In this document: in pieces, positions 35,099 through 44,836 of the stretch
How positions within the stretch are numbered: the first letter of the stretch is position 1
How the letters are laid out: every line of letters begins with the position of its first letter
Assembly (NCBI GenBank): GCA_020636005.1
Contig: JACJYR010000001.1
Location: 1,622,001-1,686,000, forward strand
Source of the DNA: Lewinellaceae bacterium
Lineage (GTDB): Bacteria > Bacteroidota > Bacteroidia > Chitinophagales > Saprospiraceae
Direction: 5' to 3'
Length of the DNA stretch: 64,000 bases
Position numbers and translations under genes: made by a program
The notes under the pieces: model-generated
Database searches by the model: none
Seen by the model: the letters and a program-made list of their open reading frames with translations, nothing else
Told to the model about the DNA's origin: nothing

Positions 35099-37510
35099 TT
35101 ACTCATCTGCCACTTCGATCACTACGTTCAGCGAACTGCCGACAAACGGTTTCATCACCGCCAGCTCTACGGAGCGGACGTGGATGTCGTTCGGGGCGGT
35201 GATGGTGGCGGTTTGGGTGCGGCCATCGGCAGAGCTGACGGCGTTGAGCGACAGGGCTTTTACGGTGTAGGAAACATCGGTCGTCAAGTTGCTCAGGGCG
35301 CTGCGCAGGTTGTCGTAAATCAGATCCTCGCCCAGGCCTGTTCCTGCCAGGTAGTTGTTCACGGTATGCACGACGGTGTCCCTCAACTGGCTGATGACGT
35401 TGGAAGGAATAGGGTCGCCGGACTGGATGACGTTGAAATCGAGGCCGGTGACTTCCACCTCCAGCGTGGTAGTGTCGGTGGCCAGTGCGAAAAATTCCGC
35501 CCTTGTTTTTTCAAAAGGCTGAATATCAATGGCTTTGTCGGTGATGCGCTGCGGCAGGGAGGTGCCGTTGAGCATCGCCTGAAAATCCTCCACATCCAGT
35601 TCCACGGCCAGCACTTTTTCAAGGCCAGACAGGGCGGCGGTCAAGTCTTCAAATACGAAGTCTTCCTCCGATTTGAGGTGGTTGATATAATCGTCCAGGG
35701 CCGTTTTGGCGGCAGCCAGCACGGCAGCTTTGTCGTCTGCCGTCACGTTGAGCGGCAACACCAGCTTGGCAGCGCCCACAATGTCGAGGTAGTTGTTGTA
35801 GGCAAACACATCGCCCAGGATGGGTTTCTCCACGAAAAGCGTGTTAACAACGACATCGCCGCCTTCCTCCACCAGCACCGTCCGTTCGCACCAGGAGGTG
35901 GCCTTTATTTTCAGGGTTGGCGCATTGAAAAAAGCGCCCACATCATTGAGCAGGGCCGTTGAAATCTCGCTCCGCCGCACGGCATCGCCCATTTTTTTGC
36001 CCGAAAAAAGGGCAGTCAGATTGCCAAACGTGCTCGCCGGCGTGATGCCCGAAGCCTTAAACTCGATGTCCACCGGCAGCAGCTTGTCCTCCGAGGCCAC
36101 ACAGATGTCCCTCGCTTTCAGGATTTCAAATTCGTCCACCAGGATTTTATTGTTGGAAAACAGGTAGTTGTTCTTGCGGATCTCCGAAGGAGAAATTTCC
36201 TTGAAAGTCGTCAGCCTGAAATCCGCCAGGTTATCCACGCCCTCTATGGAAAGCACGTTTTTTATCAGTTTTGAAAACAGCAAGGGCCGGCCCATGCGCA
36301 GTTCCTGGAAGAAAATGATGAGTTCCGACCGCACCTGGTTTTCCAGCGCCGCCCGGTTTTCGGGGGTGAGGTTGGCCTGGCCGCTCGCTTCTATGCGGAA
36401 AGCGCCGTCCACCTGCACTTGCTTCGCTGCTTCGAGCAGGGTCAAAATGCCCGCTGCCCGCACCCGGTCCACAGCTGCCTCTATGGCCTCTTTCATTTCC
36501 GGTTTTTCAAACTCCGGCGCATCCACAAACACTTCGATAACGCCGTATTCGCCTAACAAAATATCCTTCGTATTTTGGATGGTGTAGGTGGAAAAACTGC
36601 TGTCCTCGAAAGTCAAGGTTGCACCAGCAAATGCCTCTCCCGCCTTGCCTTCTGCCAGTGACTGCACCCGCACATCGTCGGCCTGTGCCTCCTCGTCCAG
36701 GAATTCCACATCGTCTTTTGTTTGGTATAAAATCCTCCCGGCGAGGGTGTCCGTTCCAAACTGCGTCCCCCTCGGCAAAGTGAAATCGCCATTCGCATCG
36801 GGCCGGATGATGGAGATTTCGCCTTCGGCAAAATGGAAGCGCTCCCTCACCTTCACATCCAGTACGCCCGGCAGGCTGAGCACCGCATTTTCAATGGATA
36901 AAATGGTCGCCTTGCCGGAAGAAATAAGGGCGTTCTTGGCCCGTTCCCGCAGTTCGTCGTCGGTCTCCCGGCGCTTGCCCACCAGCTTCACAGGCTCCGG
37001 GTTTGTCACTTCCTTGATGCCGGGGATGGGCCTTGGCATCACGATGATGGTGTTCGCCTCGGTGTCTTGTTCTTCGCCCCGTTCCACGGCCTGTATTTTC
37101 ACGGAAACCTCTGTTTGGTTGCCCGCCAGCACTTTTTGCTCGATGGTTTGATAGACTTTCTTCGGCTTTTCCGGCGTGTCTTCGGTCGCAACCAACGTGC
37201 CGATAGGGATGGTGATGTCTTCCTTCCCTGTGTCCCTGACAAACTTCACTGCACCCACCGAAAAGTCGGGCAGGCTGCGCCGGATGCCCAGCACCGCCAC
37301 CACGTTGTCGAGGTGCGAGCCTTGTGCCGTGTCCACGAAGGCGGACAGGTAAACGAGGTTCATCTTCTCGTACAGCAGCGCCAGCTCGTAGGAAAAGCTC
37401 TCCACCAGCGTCCGGGTCACGCTGCCCACTTCGAAGTCGTCGAGCGCAGGCGGGATGCCGTTGCGCATGTCCTCGAAGATGTTGGTGTATTTTTTTATTT
37501 CAAAAGCCAT
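35099..37510 (-). CDS. baseplate J/gp47 family protein
   Basis: An 803-residue wedge protein of the baseplate. The N-terminus (NIFEDMRNGIPPALDDFEVG, then TRTLVESFSYELALLYEKM) and ETDDELRERAKNALISSGKAT are clear J/gp47 signatures; VDRVRAAGILTLLEAA is the second characteristic segment. It is longer than the phage Mu J protein (about 360) and close to the long J proteins of extracellular injection systems, with duplicated C-terminal segments. J, gpI and gp25 proteins together make the baseplate wedges. The gap to gp25 is a CATTGACC-type hairpin. Confidence 0.88.
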   Translation of the reverse strand: MAFEIKKYTNIFEDMRNGIPPALDDFEVGSVTRTLVESFSYELALLYEKMNLVYLSAFVDTAQGSHLDNVVAVLGIRRSLPDFSVGAVKFVRDTGKEDITIPIGTLVATEDTPEKPKKVYQTIEQKVLAGNQTEVSVKIQAVERGEEQDTEANTIIVMPRPIPGIKEVTNPEPVKLVGKRRETDDELRERAKNALISSGKATILSIENAVLSLPGVLDVKVRERFHFAEGEISIIRPDANGDFTLPRGTQFGTDTLAGRILYQTKDDVEFLDEEAQADDVRVQSLAEGKAGEAFAGATLTFEDSSFSTYTIQNTKDILLGEYGVIEVFVDAPEFEKPEMKEAIEAAVDRVRAAGILTLLEAAKQVQVDGAFRIEASGQANLTPENRAALENQVRSELIIFFQELRMGRPLLFSKLIKNVLSIEGVDNLADFRLTTFKEISPSEIRKNNYLFSNNKILVDEFEILKARDICVASEDKLLPVDIEFKASGITPASTFGNLTALFSGKKMGDAVRRSEISTALLNDVGAFFNAPTLKIKATSWCERTVLVEEGGDVVVNTLFVEKPILGDVFAYNNYLDIVGAAKLVLPLNVTADDKAAVLAAAKTALDDYINHLKSEEDFVFEDLTAALSGLEKVLAVELDVEDFQAMLNGTSLPQRITDKAIDIQPFEKTRAEFFALATDTTTLEVEVTGLDFNVIQSGDPIPSNVISQLRDTVVHTVNNYLAGTGLGEDLIYDNLRSALSNLTTDVSYTVKALSLNAVSSADGRTQTATITAPNDIHVRSVELAVMKPFVGSSLNVVIEVADE

Positions 37511-37515
37511 TTGGA

Positions 37516-37588
37516 TAATGGTGAATGATTAATGGTCAATGGTCAATGGTCAATGATTAACCATTCACCATTCATCATTAACCATTAA
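37516..37588. repeat. junction inverted repeat (ATGGTCA type)
   Basis: TAATGGTGAATGATTAATGG and GGTCAAT units at 37516-37560 followed by CCATTCACCATTCATCATT at 37561-37587, between baseplate J and gp25-like genes. Confidence 0.75.
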
Positions 37589-38019
37589 ATTAAGATTGGC
37601 AAAGCCACGGTCAGTTCCTGGTCACTGCCGACAGGCCTTACCCTGATTTGTATTTTCAGCATCTCCCGATCCGCACCACGGGTGGGCGGGGCGAAACTGA
37701 CGGATACTATTTTTTCAATGCGCCGTTCGGCGGCCAGTGCCTCCCGGATGTAGATTTCCGCCAAACCTTGCAGGCGGATGTTATTCAGCTCGCCGATAAG
37801 CAGGTGCAGCCGGGAGCCGTAGTTCGGGTGGCCGAGCCTGGCCAGTTCGCCCTTTCTCGTCAGCAGGCGGTTGATGATGGCCTGTGCCAGGTTATCCCGC
37901 CCGCTGACGGTGCGCAGGTCGCCGCCCGCCGTCGCTTCAAAGTCCACGTAGTCCCTGTCGGATACCTGCACGTCGAAGGAGCGGAGGCTGAGTTTTATGT
38001 CTTTGAAATAATCGGCCAT
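37585..38019 (-). CDS. gpW/gp25 family baseplate protein
   Basis: A 144-residue lysozyme-like-fold wedge protein. DLRTVSGRDNLAQAIINRLL and RKGELARLGHPNYGSRLHLL are the GPW/gp25 core, and YIREALAAERRIEKIVSVSF follows. Start: ATG at 38019, after an inverted-repeat arm; the 22 extra open codons upstream are repeat sequence. It is in the standard position before baseplate J. Confidence 0.9.
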   Translation of the reverse strand: MADYFKDIKLSLRSFDVQVSDRDYVDFEATAGGDLRTVSGRDNLAQAIINRLLTRKGELARLGHPNYGSRLHLLIGELNNIRLQGLAEIYIREALAAERRIEKIVSVSFAPPTRGADREMLKIQIRVRPVGSDQELTVALPILI

Positions 38020-38025
38020 TGATTC

Positions 38026-38100
38026 GTTGTTGGTTGTTGGTTGATAGTTGATGGTTGGGGCCGCTGGTGAACGGAAAACGAACAACTATCAACCAACAAC
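38026..38100. repeat. junction inverted repeat (GTTGTTGGTTGATAGTTG)
   Basis: An exact 18-nt match: GTTGTTGGTTGATAGTTG (within 38026-38050, with a duplicated GTTGTTG) and its mirror at 38083-38100. Confidence 0.8.
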
Positions 38101-38586
38101 TCAAATTTTGGCAAGCGTGCCGGTGTACTGCAGGTTGCCATGCACCACCACGTTGCCAGCGTTGTTTTTGGTAAATATGTCCACGTTTCCGTTGGCTTGC
38201 AGCACCACTTTGGCGCCGCCCGGCGACTCCAGGGAGACCGTGTTTCCGGTTACTTTGATGGTAAAACCAGTTTTAATTTTCAGGTCGTTGTTGGGGTTTA
38301 GTTGGATGTTGCCGGCCTGGTCTACGTTCAGGCTGTTGCCGTTGTCGGTCATCAGGGTAATGCCGTTGGCCTGGTTCAGCTCCACCATCGCATGGCCTGT
38401 CTTGGTGGGTGCCGGACAGGCAGTGTTCGTTCCTGTACACACGGGGCCACTCGCCTTTTCCAGCGCACTCGGCTGCTTGTAGGGGCAGATAAAAAGCTTC
38501 ATAAAAAGCGGGGTGCCCGGCTCCTCTTTTATTTCACCATTCGTTTTCAAATGGTAGTCACTGTTCACTCCGTTGATTCTTGCCAT
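38101..38586 (-). CDS. beta-helical spike-accessory protein (gpV C-terminal-like)
   Basis: A 161-residue protein between spike gpV and gp25. The C-terminal 80 residues show the beta-helix pattern of contractile-tail spikes (ITLMTDNGNSLNVDQAGNIQ, and VSLESPGGAKVVLQANGNVD). The N-terminal half contains three Cys (ICPYKQP, PVCTGTNTACPAP), perhaps for metal or disulfide. A separate spike-tip or plug protein fits. No PAAR motif is seen. The assignment is based on context and repeat pattern. Confidence 0.62.
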   Translation of the reverse strand: MARINGVNSDYHLKTNGEIKEEPGTPLFMKLFICPYKQPSALEKASGPVCTGTNTACPAPTKTGHAMVELNQANGITLMTDNGNSLNVDQAGNIQLNPNNDLKIKTGFTIKVTGNTVSLESPGGAKVVLQANGNVDIFTKNNAGNVVVHGNLQYTGTLAKI

Positions 38587-38631
38587 TCAATTTTGTTTTA
38601 TTAACCATTCATCATTTTCCATTCACCATTT

Positions 38632-39393
38632 TCAGCCCACCTGCGTATTCCTCCCCTTAGCCTGAATCGAGTTCAGCTTCTCCGTAGGGATAAGGATGGG
38701 GCAGGGTGCGCCCAAATTTCCCAAATGCGTGTGCGTGCTCAGGATGATGTCGTCGTTGTCGCCGACAGCGTTGGCCAGCATCCTGCCGCCCACTTTGATC
38801 TGCGAGGTGGCCGCATCGCCTATTTTGATTTCACCCATGCTCTTAATGGTCACGGGTTTGCTGGCGGTGTCGATCGTGATGCCGCCATCTTCTATTTTGA
38901 TGGTCACCTGGTCGTTGGCAGTGGCGATGGTGATGTCGCCGTCCTTGACTGTCACCGTGCTTTTTTCCTTTTGGCTGGCAATGGTCACCACGCCGTCCTT
39001 GTCCATTTTCAGGCTGCCGCCGTTTTTCAGGTCGTGTTGCAGCAGGAACTCCTTTTCCTTGTTGGCCGGCGGCTTGTCCTCGTCATTGTACAGCCGCCCG
39101 ATGATGATGGGGGCGTTGATGTCGCCGCCCACAAACGTGACCAGCACGAGGTCGCCCACATTGGGGATGTTCGCCAGGCCAATGTGCTGCGTGGCCACGG
39201 GCACTTTGCGCAACTCGAAATCCTTGCCGTCGGGCTGCTTTTTGTTTTTCAACTTCAACGAGCACTGGTAGTTGTCCTTGTCGCCGTCGGAGGCATGGGG
39301 GAACACGGCAGTGACCACCCCAAGTTCTGTGGTATAAATGCGCCCGACCTCCTGTTCGGCGACTTTTTGCATGATGGAAATGACGCTGTCCAT
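38632..39393 (-). CDS. baseplate assembly protein V (spike)
   Basis: A 253-residue gpV/gp45-like spike. An OB-fold domain (residues about 20-105) has GLANIPNVGDLVLVTFVGGD and NAPIIIGRLYNDED, then beta-helix repeats (KEKSTVTVKDGDITIATAND, VTIKSMGEIKIGDAA) follow, and STHTHLGNLGAPCPI near the end is the conserved tip region. The trimer forms the central membrane-piercing needle. It lies between the hub gene and the spike accessory. The gap to the hub is a double hairpin at 39411-39604. Confidence 0.88.
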   Translation of the reverse strand: MDSVISIMQKVAEQEVGRIYTTELGVVTAVFPHASDGDKDNYQCSLKLKNKKQPDGKDFELRKVPVATQHIGLANIPNVGDLVLVTFVGGDINAPIIIGRLYNDEDKPPANKEKEFLLQHDLKNGGSLKMDKDGVVTIASQKEKSTVTVKDGDITIATANDQVTIKIEDGGITIDTASKPVTIKSMGEIKIGDAATSQIKVGGRMLANAVGDNDDIILSTHTHLGNLGAPCPILIPTEKLNSIQAKGRNTQVG

Positions 39394-39410
39394 GTATTGT
39401 AGTTAGAAAG

Positions 39411-39604
39411 TGGTTTGAATTGTTTGAAGGTTGTTTGAAAGTTGTTGTGTGGCTTCGATGCACAACCTTCAAACGATTTCAAACAACCATCAAACAAATT
39501 CAAACAATCTCAAGAGGTTGTTTGAAAGTTGTTGTGCGGCTTCGATGCTCAACCTTCAAACGATCATCAAACGATTTCAAACAACCTCAAACAAAATCAA
39601 ACAA
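39411..39604. repeat. duplicated junction hairpin (TTTGAAGG type)
   Basis: Two tandem copies, each with a GGTTGTTTGAAAGTTGTTG arm, a GGCTTCGATG loop and a CAACCTTCAAACGA arm (39433-39500; 39516-39600). The second copy overlaps the stop of the hub gene at 39587, so its last residues and stop are repeat-encoded. Confidence 0.8.
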
Positions 39605-40582
39605 CCCACCCTCCGTGCTTTCAATGCCCAACACCGTCACCCAACCCTTGCCCCGCCCGATGCGGTGCTCCACGCCGGTGACTTTGTAACTGCCGTTCTG
39701 GTCGCCGGCAGGCATTTTTGAGACCTTGACCGTGTGGCCCAATTTCACTTTTGGCGCACCGAGGGTTTTCAAAATGCCCCGTTTTTTGGTGCTCAAAGCG
39801 CCCAGCAGAGCCTCGGCCATCTGCGCACTGCCCTGCTGGCTGCGGGCCGACGGATCGCTGATACGCCGCACGATGCCACTCGTGCTGCCCGCCGAGCCTT
39901 TTACCTCTTTTTTGGTCAACCAACTGGCAGCGGTCGGGCCTTCGCCCAGGCTGGACGGGCTTTCGCCGTACACTTCCACGCCTTCCACACCGGCATCCGG
40001 CGCATCGGCCGTGATGGAGAGGATGTTCACGCCAAACTGGAAATCGTGGCTCTCCGTGGGATAGCTTTTGGAGAAAACCAGCTTGTCCTTTTCATCCGCA
40101 AACAGGTCAAAGCCATTGCGTTCGGCCAGCATTTTCAAATGGCTATATGCGGAAATCCGATCGCCCATCGCATAAAAAGGAAAATCCAATCCACTGTCCA
40201 CCGTGCCCTTTGGCACGTCCAGTTCGCTGCAGGCATTGGAGACGATGTCCCCGGCCTTCGATTTTTCAAAAAAAGAATTCAACCTGCCCAGCACCAGCCG
40301 CCGCATGGCGCTTTCTGCGTAAATAGTAATCCGGTCGGTCTGCCAGTCGGCGGAAGCAATTTCGCCGGTAAACACCAATTGCAGGTCGCTGCCGTAGCCC
40401 AGTTTTACCTCTACTGCATCGCCCGGTTTGGCGCTGATGCCTTTCGGATAGGTCATCGTTACCCGGCACTCGTTCACTGGCACACCGAAGGCAGCACTGC
40501 ATTGCATAGCCAGCAAGCGGCTGTGCTCGGTGCTGCTCCAGATGTCGGAGCCGATTTGTATGCGGTGGCTGACTGTGAGCAC
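39587..40582 (-). CDS. tail hub protein, gpD/gp44-like
   Basis: A 331-residue protein of the late control gpD / Mu gp44 hub family. The N-terminal domain (VSHRIQIGSDIWSSTEHSRL, then ECRVTMTYPKGI, GDAVEVKLGY) and LKMLAERNGFDLFADEKD are typical, as is the C-terminal LGHTVKVSKMPAGDQNG, SYKVTGVEHRIGRGKG. It forms the hub connecting tube and spike. Start is GTG at 40582, directly after a C/A-rich repeat arm. The last residues GLFDFV and the stop are repeat-encoded. Confidence 0.86.
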   Translation of the reverse strand: MLTVSHRIQIGSDIWSSTEHSRLLAMQCSAAFGVPVNECRVTMTYPKGISAKPGDAVEVKLGYGSDLQLVFTGEIASADWQTDRITIYAESAMRRLVLGRLNSFFEKSKAGDIVSNACSELDVPKGTVDSGLDFPFYAMGDRISAYSHLKMLAERNGFDLFADEKDKLVFSKSYPTESHDFQFGVNILSITADAPDAGVEGVEVYGESPSSLGEGPTAASWLTKKEVKGSAGSTSGIVRRISDPSARSQQGSAQMAEALLGALSTKKRGILKTLGAPKVKLGHTVKVSKMPAGDQNGSYKVTGVEHRIGRGKGWVTVLGIESTEGGLFDFV

Positions 40583-40583
40583 T

Positions 40584-40676
40584 GTTAAATGGTTGAATGG
40601 TTAAATGGCTGAATGGTTAAATGGTTAAATGGCTTGACTGTCGAAAAAACAATTCAACCATTTAACCATTAGTTAA
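40584..40676. repeat. junction inverted repeat (ATGGTTAA type)
   Basis: ATGGTTGA/ATGGTTAA units at 40584-40631 mirrored by ATTCAACCATTTAACCATT at 40652-40670. It lies between the propeller gene and the hub gene. Confidence 0.78.
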
Positions 40677-43600
40677 ACACTTTTTTCAACACCAGCCCGT
40701 TGCCGCCATTGCCGCCACCACTGCCAGTGCCTCCTGCGACAAGGGCATTAGCGCCAGCGTCAGGGGCTTCTTTGAGGCCGATTATTTCACCAGCAATCAA
40801 TGCAATGAGGCCGCCGCCGCCGCCACCCGAAGTGGCACCGGTAGCATTTTGGCCGCTGGCATTGATGATTCCGCCTGCGGCAAATTCGATGACAGGGGCG
40901 CACAGAATGACCACTCCGCCGCCCGCACCACCGTTCGCACCGCCTCCGGCTGCGCCGCCTTTGCAGGCTGCCGGATAGAGCAACGCCCTCGTGGCCCAAT
41001 CGGCATTCAGGGCATTCCCGGGGCCAGTGCCCGTAGCGCCGCCAACGGCCAGGGTGGTGCCTGTCAATGGCAAGTTGCATGGCTGACCAATGGCCGAACC
41101 ACCGCCGCCAGAGCCGCCGAAGTCGCCCGCCTCTCCGTTGGGCGAACCTTTTCCGGCTGCGTTGATGGTATTGCGCAAGGTTATTTTCGTGCGGGCGAAC
41201 CACACCACAGGCACTTTGGAATCAGGTGAAACGGCGGAAGTCAAGTTGATCTCCTCGGCCATCACGATTTCCCGCACGGAGGGGTTGGTCAGCACATTCG
41301 TATCGTGTACCCGCCCGGCCATCGGTGTGGACAGGCTGGCTTCTATTCTTTTTTTCAAAAAACCATCGTTGAGCCGCAGGGCATCGGCCAGCATGGTGTC
41401 AAAAGGCTGCTGCGACGCAAAGGCGGTGGAGGGCAACACCGCAAACCCATTTAGTGGCGGGCGCATGGCTGCCAATGCCGGGGCGGTGCCAGCAAAAGCA
41501 ACGATGGGAAATGTTTTCATTGCCGATTTACGATCCGACAAGACATTGGCCCGGGTGTCAGTATCATTGGCATGGTAGGGGTCTTCGGCATGGTGGGCCA
41601 TTGCTACTAGCACGAAGTCGTCAGTTGGCAAGGGCGGCAACGCAGCAGGAGCTGGCAAAATCGTCGAAGACAATTCAAAAGCCGCTATTTTGGGAAAACC
41701 CACCCTGACATTGTGCAGCACAACCGATCCGACTGTTTTCCAATCGGGCGTATTGATGGAAACGCCGTTTCTGACGTTGGCATCGTACCCGGCGGGCAAT
41801 GCGGGTATAGCGGCTGTTTTGTTGGCAAAAAGTAGTGTCACACGCACATCGTTGGCTGGCATTACGCCCCGGTTGTGTACCTGCACATACACCCTGGTCC
41901 TCACCTCTGTGTCGTGGGTGACGGCCTGTGCGCTGTCAGTTACCTGGGTAGTGAATTGAACAAAGTCAATCGCTTCGCCGGGGGTTTGCGCTAATTGATA
42001 ACTGCCAGTAGCACTGGGGGTATCCAATTTGATACCTGGGCTTTTCTCAACATTGACAGCAGTTCCGTTGATATTATTCAAACCCTCAAGGACCAGGTGC
42101 CGCCCCAAGTCCAGATCAGTGCGGCGGATGAACAACTCGACGGGCGGAAAACCTATGAGTTCATTAGCCACTAAATGCCGTTGCCAAACGCCCCTGCCGT
42201 GCGTGGAGGCAAATAGAATGGCTGGCCGGATAATATTGTTTGGCGGGTTGGGGTTGGGGCGGCTTGGCAATATTTTCAAATCTAAAACTGCCACATCCGG
42301 CAGGCCATCAGCGTACCGTTGCCAGGTGCCTCCCCCGTTGGTGGAGCGCCAAATGCCAATATCGGTACCCACATAAAGGTGCTGCTGGGCAGGGTTGGCC
42401 GCCACGAAATTTTCAGTATCAATCACGATGGCGCTGTGGTGTACATTCGGCAGGCTGTCGGCACCACCGGGGGCAGGGCCGCTCCGGGCAGTCCAGACCA
42501 ATGGTGCCACGCTGCTGTCGCAGCGCCAAACGTGCGGGTGGGCGCCCGTTGCTTCCAGTGTGATGAAAAGGGTGTTGGCGTCGGTTGGGTCAACGGCTAT
42601 ATCATTGACTGCCAAGGAATTCGGCCAGGCGGTGGGCGGTGTCGCTGCTGTGGGGTCGTAAAGGCGTGTGGTGTCCCACCTCCCATTCCCGGCATTCCGG
42701 TCAAAACGGTACACACTTCCCAAGGTAGTGCCGGCAAACACCCTGTCGGCGGTGGCAAATGCAAGGGCAGTAATATTACTATCCAAAAAACCTGACGAAC
42801 GGTGTTGGAGGTTTTGAGGCCAGGTAGCCCCAAAGTCATTGCTGATGCGCAGGCGGTTTGTGCCAAATGCCACCCTGTTCGGGTTGGCCGTGCTGCCAAC
42901 CAAGGGGGCATAGAATTCTACCGTTTCACCAGCAGCAAGATTAACTACCGGATCGGTCAGGTTGGGGTTGGGGTAGGTCGCCCCTCCGTTGGTAGAACGG
43001 TTTAGGAATTCGCTGGTGTAGGTGCTTAGTATTTGGGATGGGTTGTCCGGTTTTATAATGCCAAAGCCGCAATCGCCCGCCGTAGAATGCACCCATGATT
43101 CTTCTCCCGTAAAAAGCAGCCCTCCATTGTCTTGTGTCCCGCAAAACAGGACGCTGTCTTCCGTGGGGTGCAGGCCGATATGGTGCATCATCAAGGTTTG
43201 CAGACCATTGTTTTTAGCTTGAAAAATAAGGCCGTTACCTGTAGGGTTGTTGGTGAAAAATACACCCCCGTCACAGCCTACCCATAATTGATTAGGATCG
43301 TCGTTGCCGGTTTGTGTTTTACCAAAAACAAGCGCATGGATGTCGGCGTGGCAAGAACCGCCGATAAAATTCCGCCGAGCCGCCGGGATATTGATATTGG
43401 TAACGGTAGCTCCTGCTTTCGTCACGGTCAGCTCACACCGCCATATAGCCCCTCCCCATTGCTCAGGTGAGGCGGCAGTGGCAAGAATGCCGCCTGCAGC
43501 GTTGGAAGCCGCCGTAGAACCGCCGAGGAAAATGCGGTTGGAGTTGTCCGGGGCGACCGCTATGGCAAGATCATACCAACCTTGATTCTCAACACCGGTA

Positions 43601-44811
43601 CCAACCAGTCTGCCAGCAGGGGGCAGCCCGTTTACAGCGCGCCACCGATTATCGCCCTGTTCGAAGCGGAAAACCCTCCCTGTGGAGGCAAATGCATAAA
43701 CTATGGCAGGATCGGTTTTGCGGACAGCCAGCGTAATCCGGCCTTGGTTGGCAGGGATTTGATTGCCAAGCCTGTTCCAGTTTTGCCCACCATCTGTAGA
43801 AGAATAGATGAAGCGAATGTTTGAGTTGCCGCCGGTATTGTTCCGTTGTATGCCGTGGGCTGCGGCGAAAAAAGTAGTAACGCCCCCTGCCCTTGCCACA
43901 ACGACACTGGACATGGAAAGGTTGGCAATGTTTCCCGCCAGGGCAGCATCAAGCGCAGGATCAGGTTGCCGGAATACCCACTGAAAGGCACCACCCCCAA
44001 GCGGCTCTCTTGTAACTATGCCAGCATTCATGGCACCTACCACCCAATTGGGGTTGGCAGGATCGACAGCAAGGGAAAAGAAACCAAAGCCGTTTAAATT
44101 TAGCGGTGCACCACCGCCAACCCTGACCACAGGTTCCTGTACCCAGGTAGCACCTCCGTCGCTAGATACCAAAGGCCCAATGCCAAGGATATCACCTGTT
44201 CCTGTATGTGGTTCACCTGTTCCAATAAAAATGGTGTCTTGCGCAGCAGTATCGCCAGGAGACAGGGCAATGGCGCCGCAACATAGGCTGTCTGCTCGTC
44301 TGTAGCTTACACCTGCACCGAAATTGACAACTGGATCCACGTCAAAGGAATCCATCAAAGACACCCATTCATTGCCACTGTTTTCTGAACGCCAGACACC
44401 ACCATTGGCGGTAGCTGCATAAATCCTTGTCCCACCAGGGGCTACGGCAATACCTGGCGTTCTGCCTGCCATTGTTTGACGGGTAGGCGTTTGGCCCTGC
44501 AAAACCACAGATGGACCGACGGGCGTCCAGTTATTGGCCGGTGGTGCGAGGATTGCTTCCCTGGTACTTATAGCCTTTTTCTTAGCTTTTTGCTTGGCTT
44601 GTTCTTCCTGTTCCCTTGCGTTCCGCAATGCCTCTAACCGCAGATCGGCCAAGGTCGTTGGTGCTTTGGATGCCGCTCTCTTTTTTCCTTTTGTTGAAAC
44701 AACATCGCCGCTCTCCACAAACCGTCGTTTGTAAAGATAATTGAAGAGCCGCCGGGCAGGCCCCCGGAGTTCCTTCGGATTGACGTTTTCTATGTCGTTA
44801 AATGGTAGCAT
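40669..44811 (-). CDS. beta-propeller protein with glycine-rich C-terminal module
   Basis: A 1380-residue protein. After a basic N-terminus (SKAPTTLADLRLEALRNARE and a Lys/Gln-rich coil), residues about 95-880 carry BNR/Asp-box repeats (GGVWRSENSGNEW, YSSTDGGQNWNR, RISNDFGATW, GIWRSTNGGGTWQRY), as in sortilin-type propellers. Residues about 885-1140 look like a CARDB-type segment (TRVYVQVHNRGVMPANDVRV). The last 240 residues are a Gly-rich module shared with the next upstream gene. The order suggests a surface-binding adhesin or carried protein on the tail. The ATG at 44811 is used; no signal peptide is seen. Confidence 0.75.
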   Translation of the reverse strand: MLPFNDIENVNPKELRGPARRLFNYLYKRRFVESGDVVSTKGKKRAASKAPTTLADLRLEALRNAREQEEQAKQKAKKKAISTREAILAPPANNWTPVGPSVVLQGQTPTRQTMAGRTPGIAVAPGGTRIYAATANGGVWRSENSGNEWVSLMDSFDVDPVVNFGAGVSYRRADSLCCGAIALSPGDTAAQDTIFIGTGEPHTGTGDILGIGPLVSSDGGATWVQEPVVRVGGGAPLNLNGFGFFSLAVDPANPNWVVGAMNAGIVTREPLGGGAFQWVFRQPDPALDAALAGNIANLSMSSVVVARAGGVTTFFAAAHGIQRNNTGGNSNIRFIYSSTDGGQNWNRLGNQIPANQGRITLAVRKTDPAIVYAFASTGRVFRFEQGDNRWRAVNGLPPAGRLVGTGVENQGWYDLAIAVAPDNSNRIFLGGSTAASNAAGGILATAASPEQWGGAIWRCELTVTKAGATVTNINIPAARRNFIGGSCHADIHALVFGKTQTGNDDPNQLWVGCDGGVFFTNNPTGNGLIFQAKNNGLQTLMMHHIGLHPTEDSVLFCGTQDNGGLLFTGEESWVHSTAGDCGFGIIKPDNPSQILSTYTSEFLNRSTNGGATYPNPNLTDPVVNLAAGETVEFYAPLVGSTANPNRVAFGTNRLRISNDFGATWPQNLQHRSSGFLDSNITALAFATADRVFAGTTLGSVYRFDRNAGNGRWDTTRLYDPTAATPPTAWPNSLAVNDIAVDPTDANTLFITLEATGAHPHVWRCDSSVAPLVWTARSGPAPGGADSLPNVHHSAIVIDTENFVAANPAQQHLYVGTDIGIWRSTNGGGTWQRYADGLPDVAVLDLKILPSRPNPNPPNNIIRPAILFASTHGRGVWQRHLVANELIGFPPVELFIRRTDLDLGRHLVLEGLNNINGTAVNVEKSPGIKLDTPSATGSYQLAQTPGEAIDFVQFTTQVTDSAQAVTHDTEVRTRVYVQVHNRGVMPANDVRVTLLFANKTAAIPALPAGYDANVRNGVSINTPDWKTVGSVVLHNVRVGFPKIAAFELSSTILPAPAALPPLPTDDFVLVAMAHHAEDPYHANDTDTRANVLSDRKSAMKTFPIVAFAGTAPALAAMRPPLNGFAVLPSTAFASQQPFDTMLADALRLNDGFLKKRIEASLSTPMAGRVHDTNVLTNPSVREIVMAEEINLTSAVSPDSKVPVVWFARTKITLRNTINAAGKGSPNGEAGDFGGSGGGGSAIGQPCNLPLTGTTLAVGGATGTGPGNALNADWATRALLYPAACKGGAAGGGANGGAGGGVVILCAPVIEFAAGGIINASGQNATGATSGGGGGGLIALIAGEIIGLKEAPDAGANALVAGGTGSGGGNGGNGLVLKKVFN

Positions 44812-44836
44812 CAACAAATGGATATTGGTTATTAAG

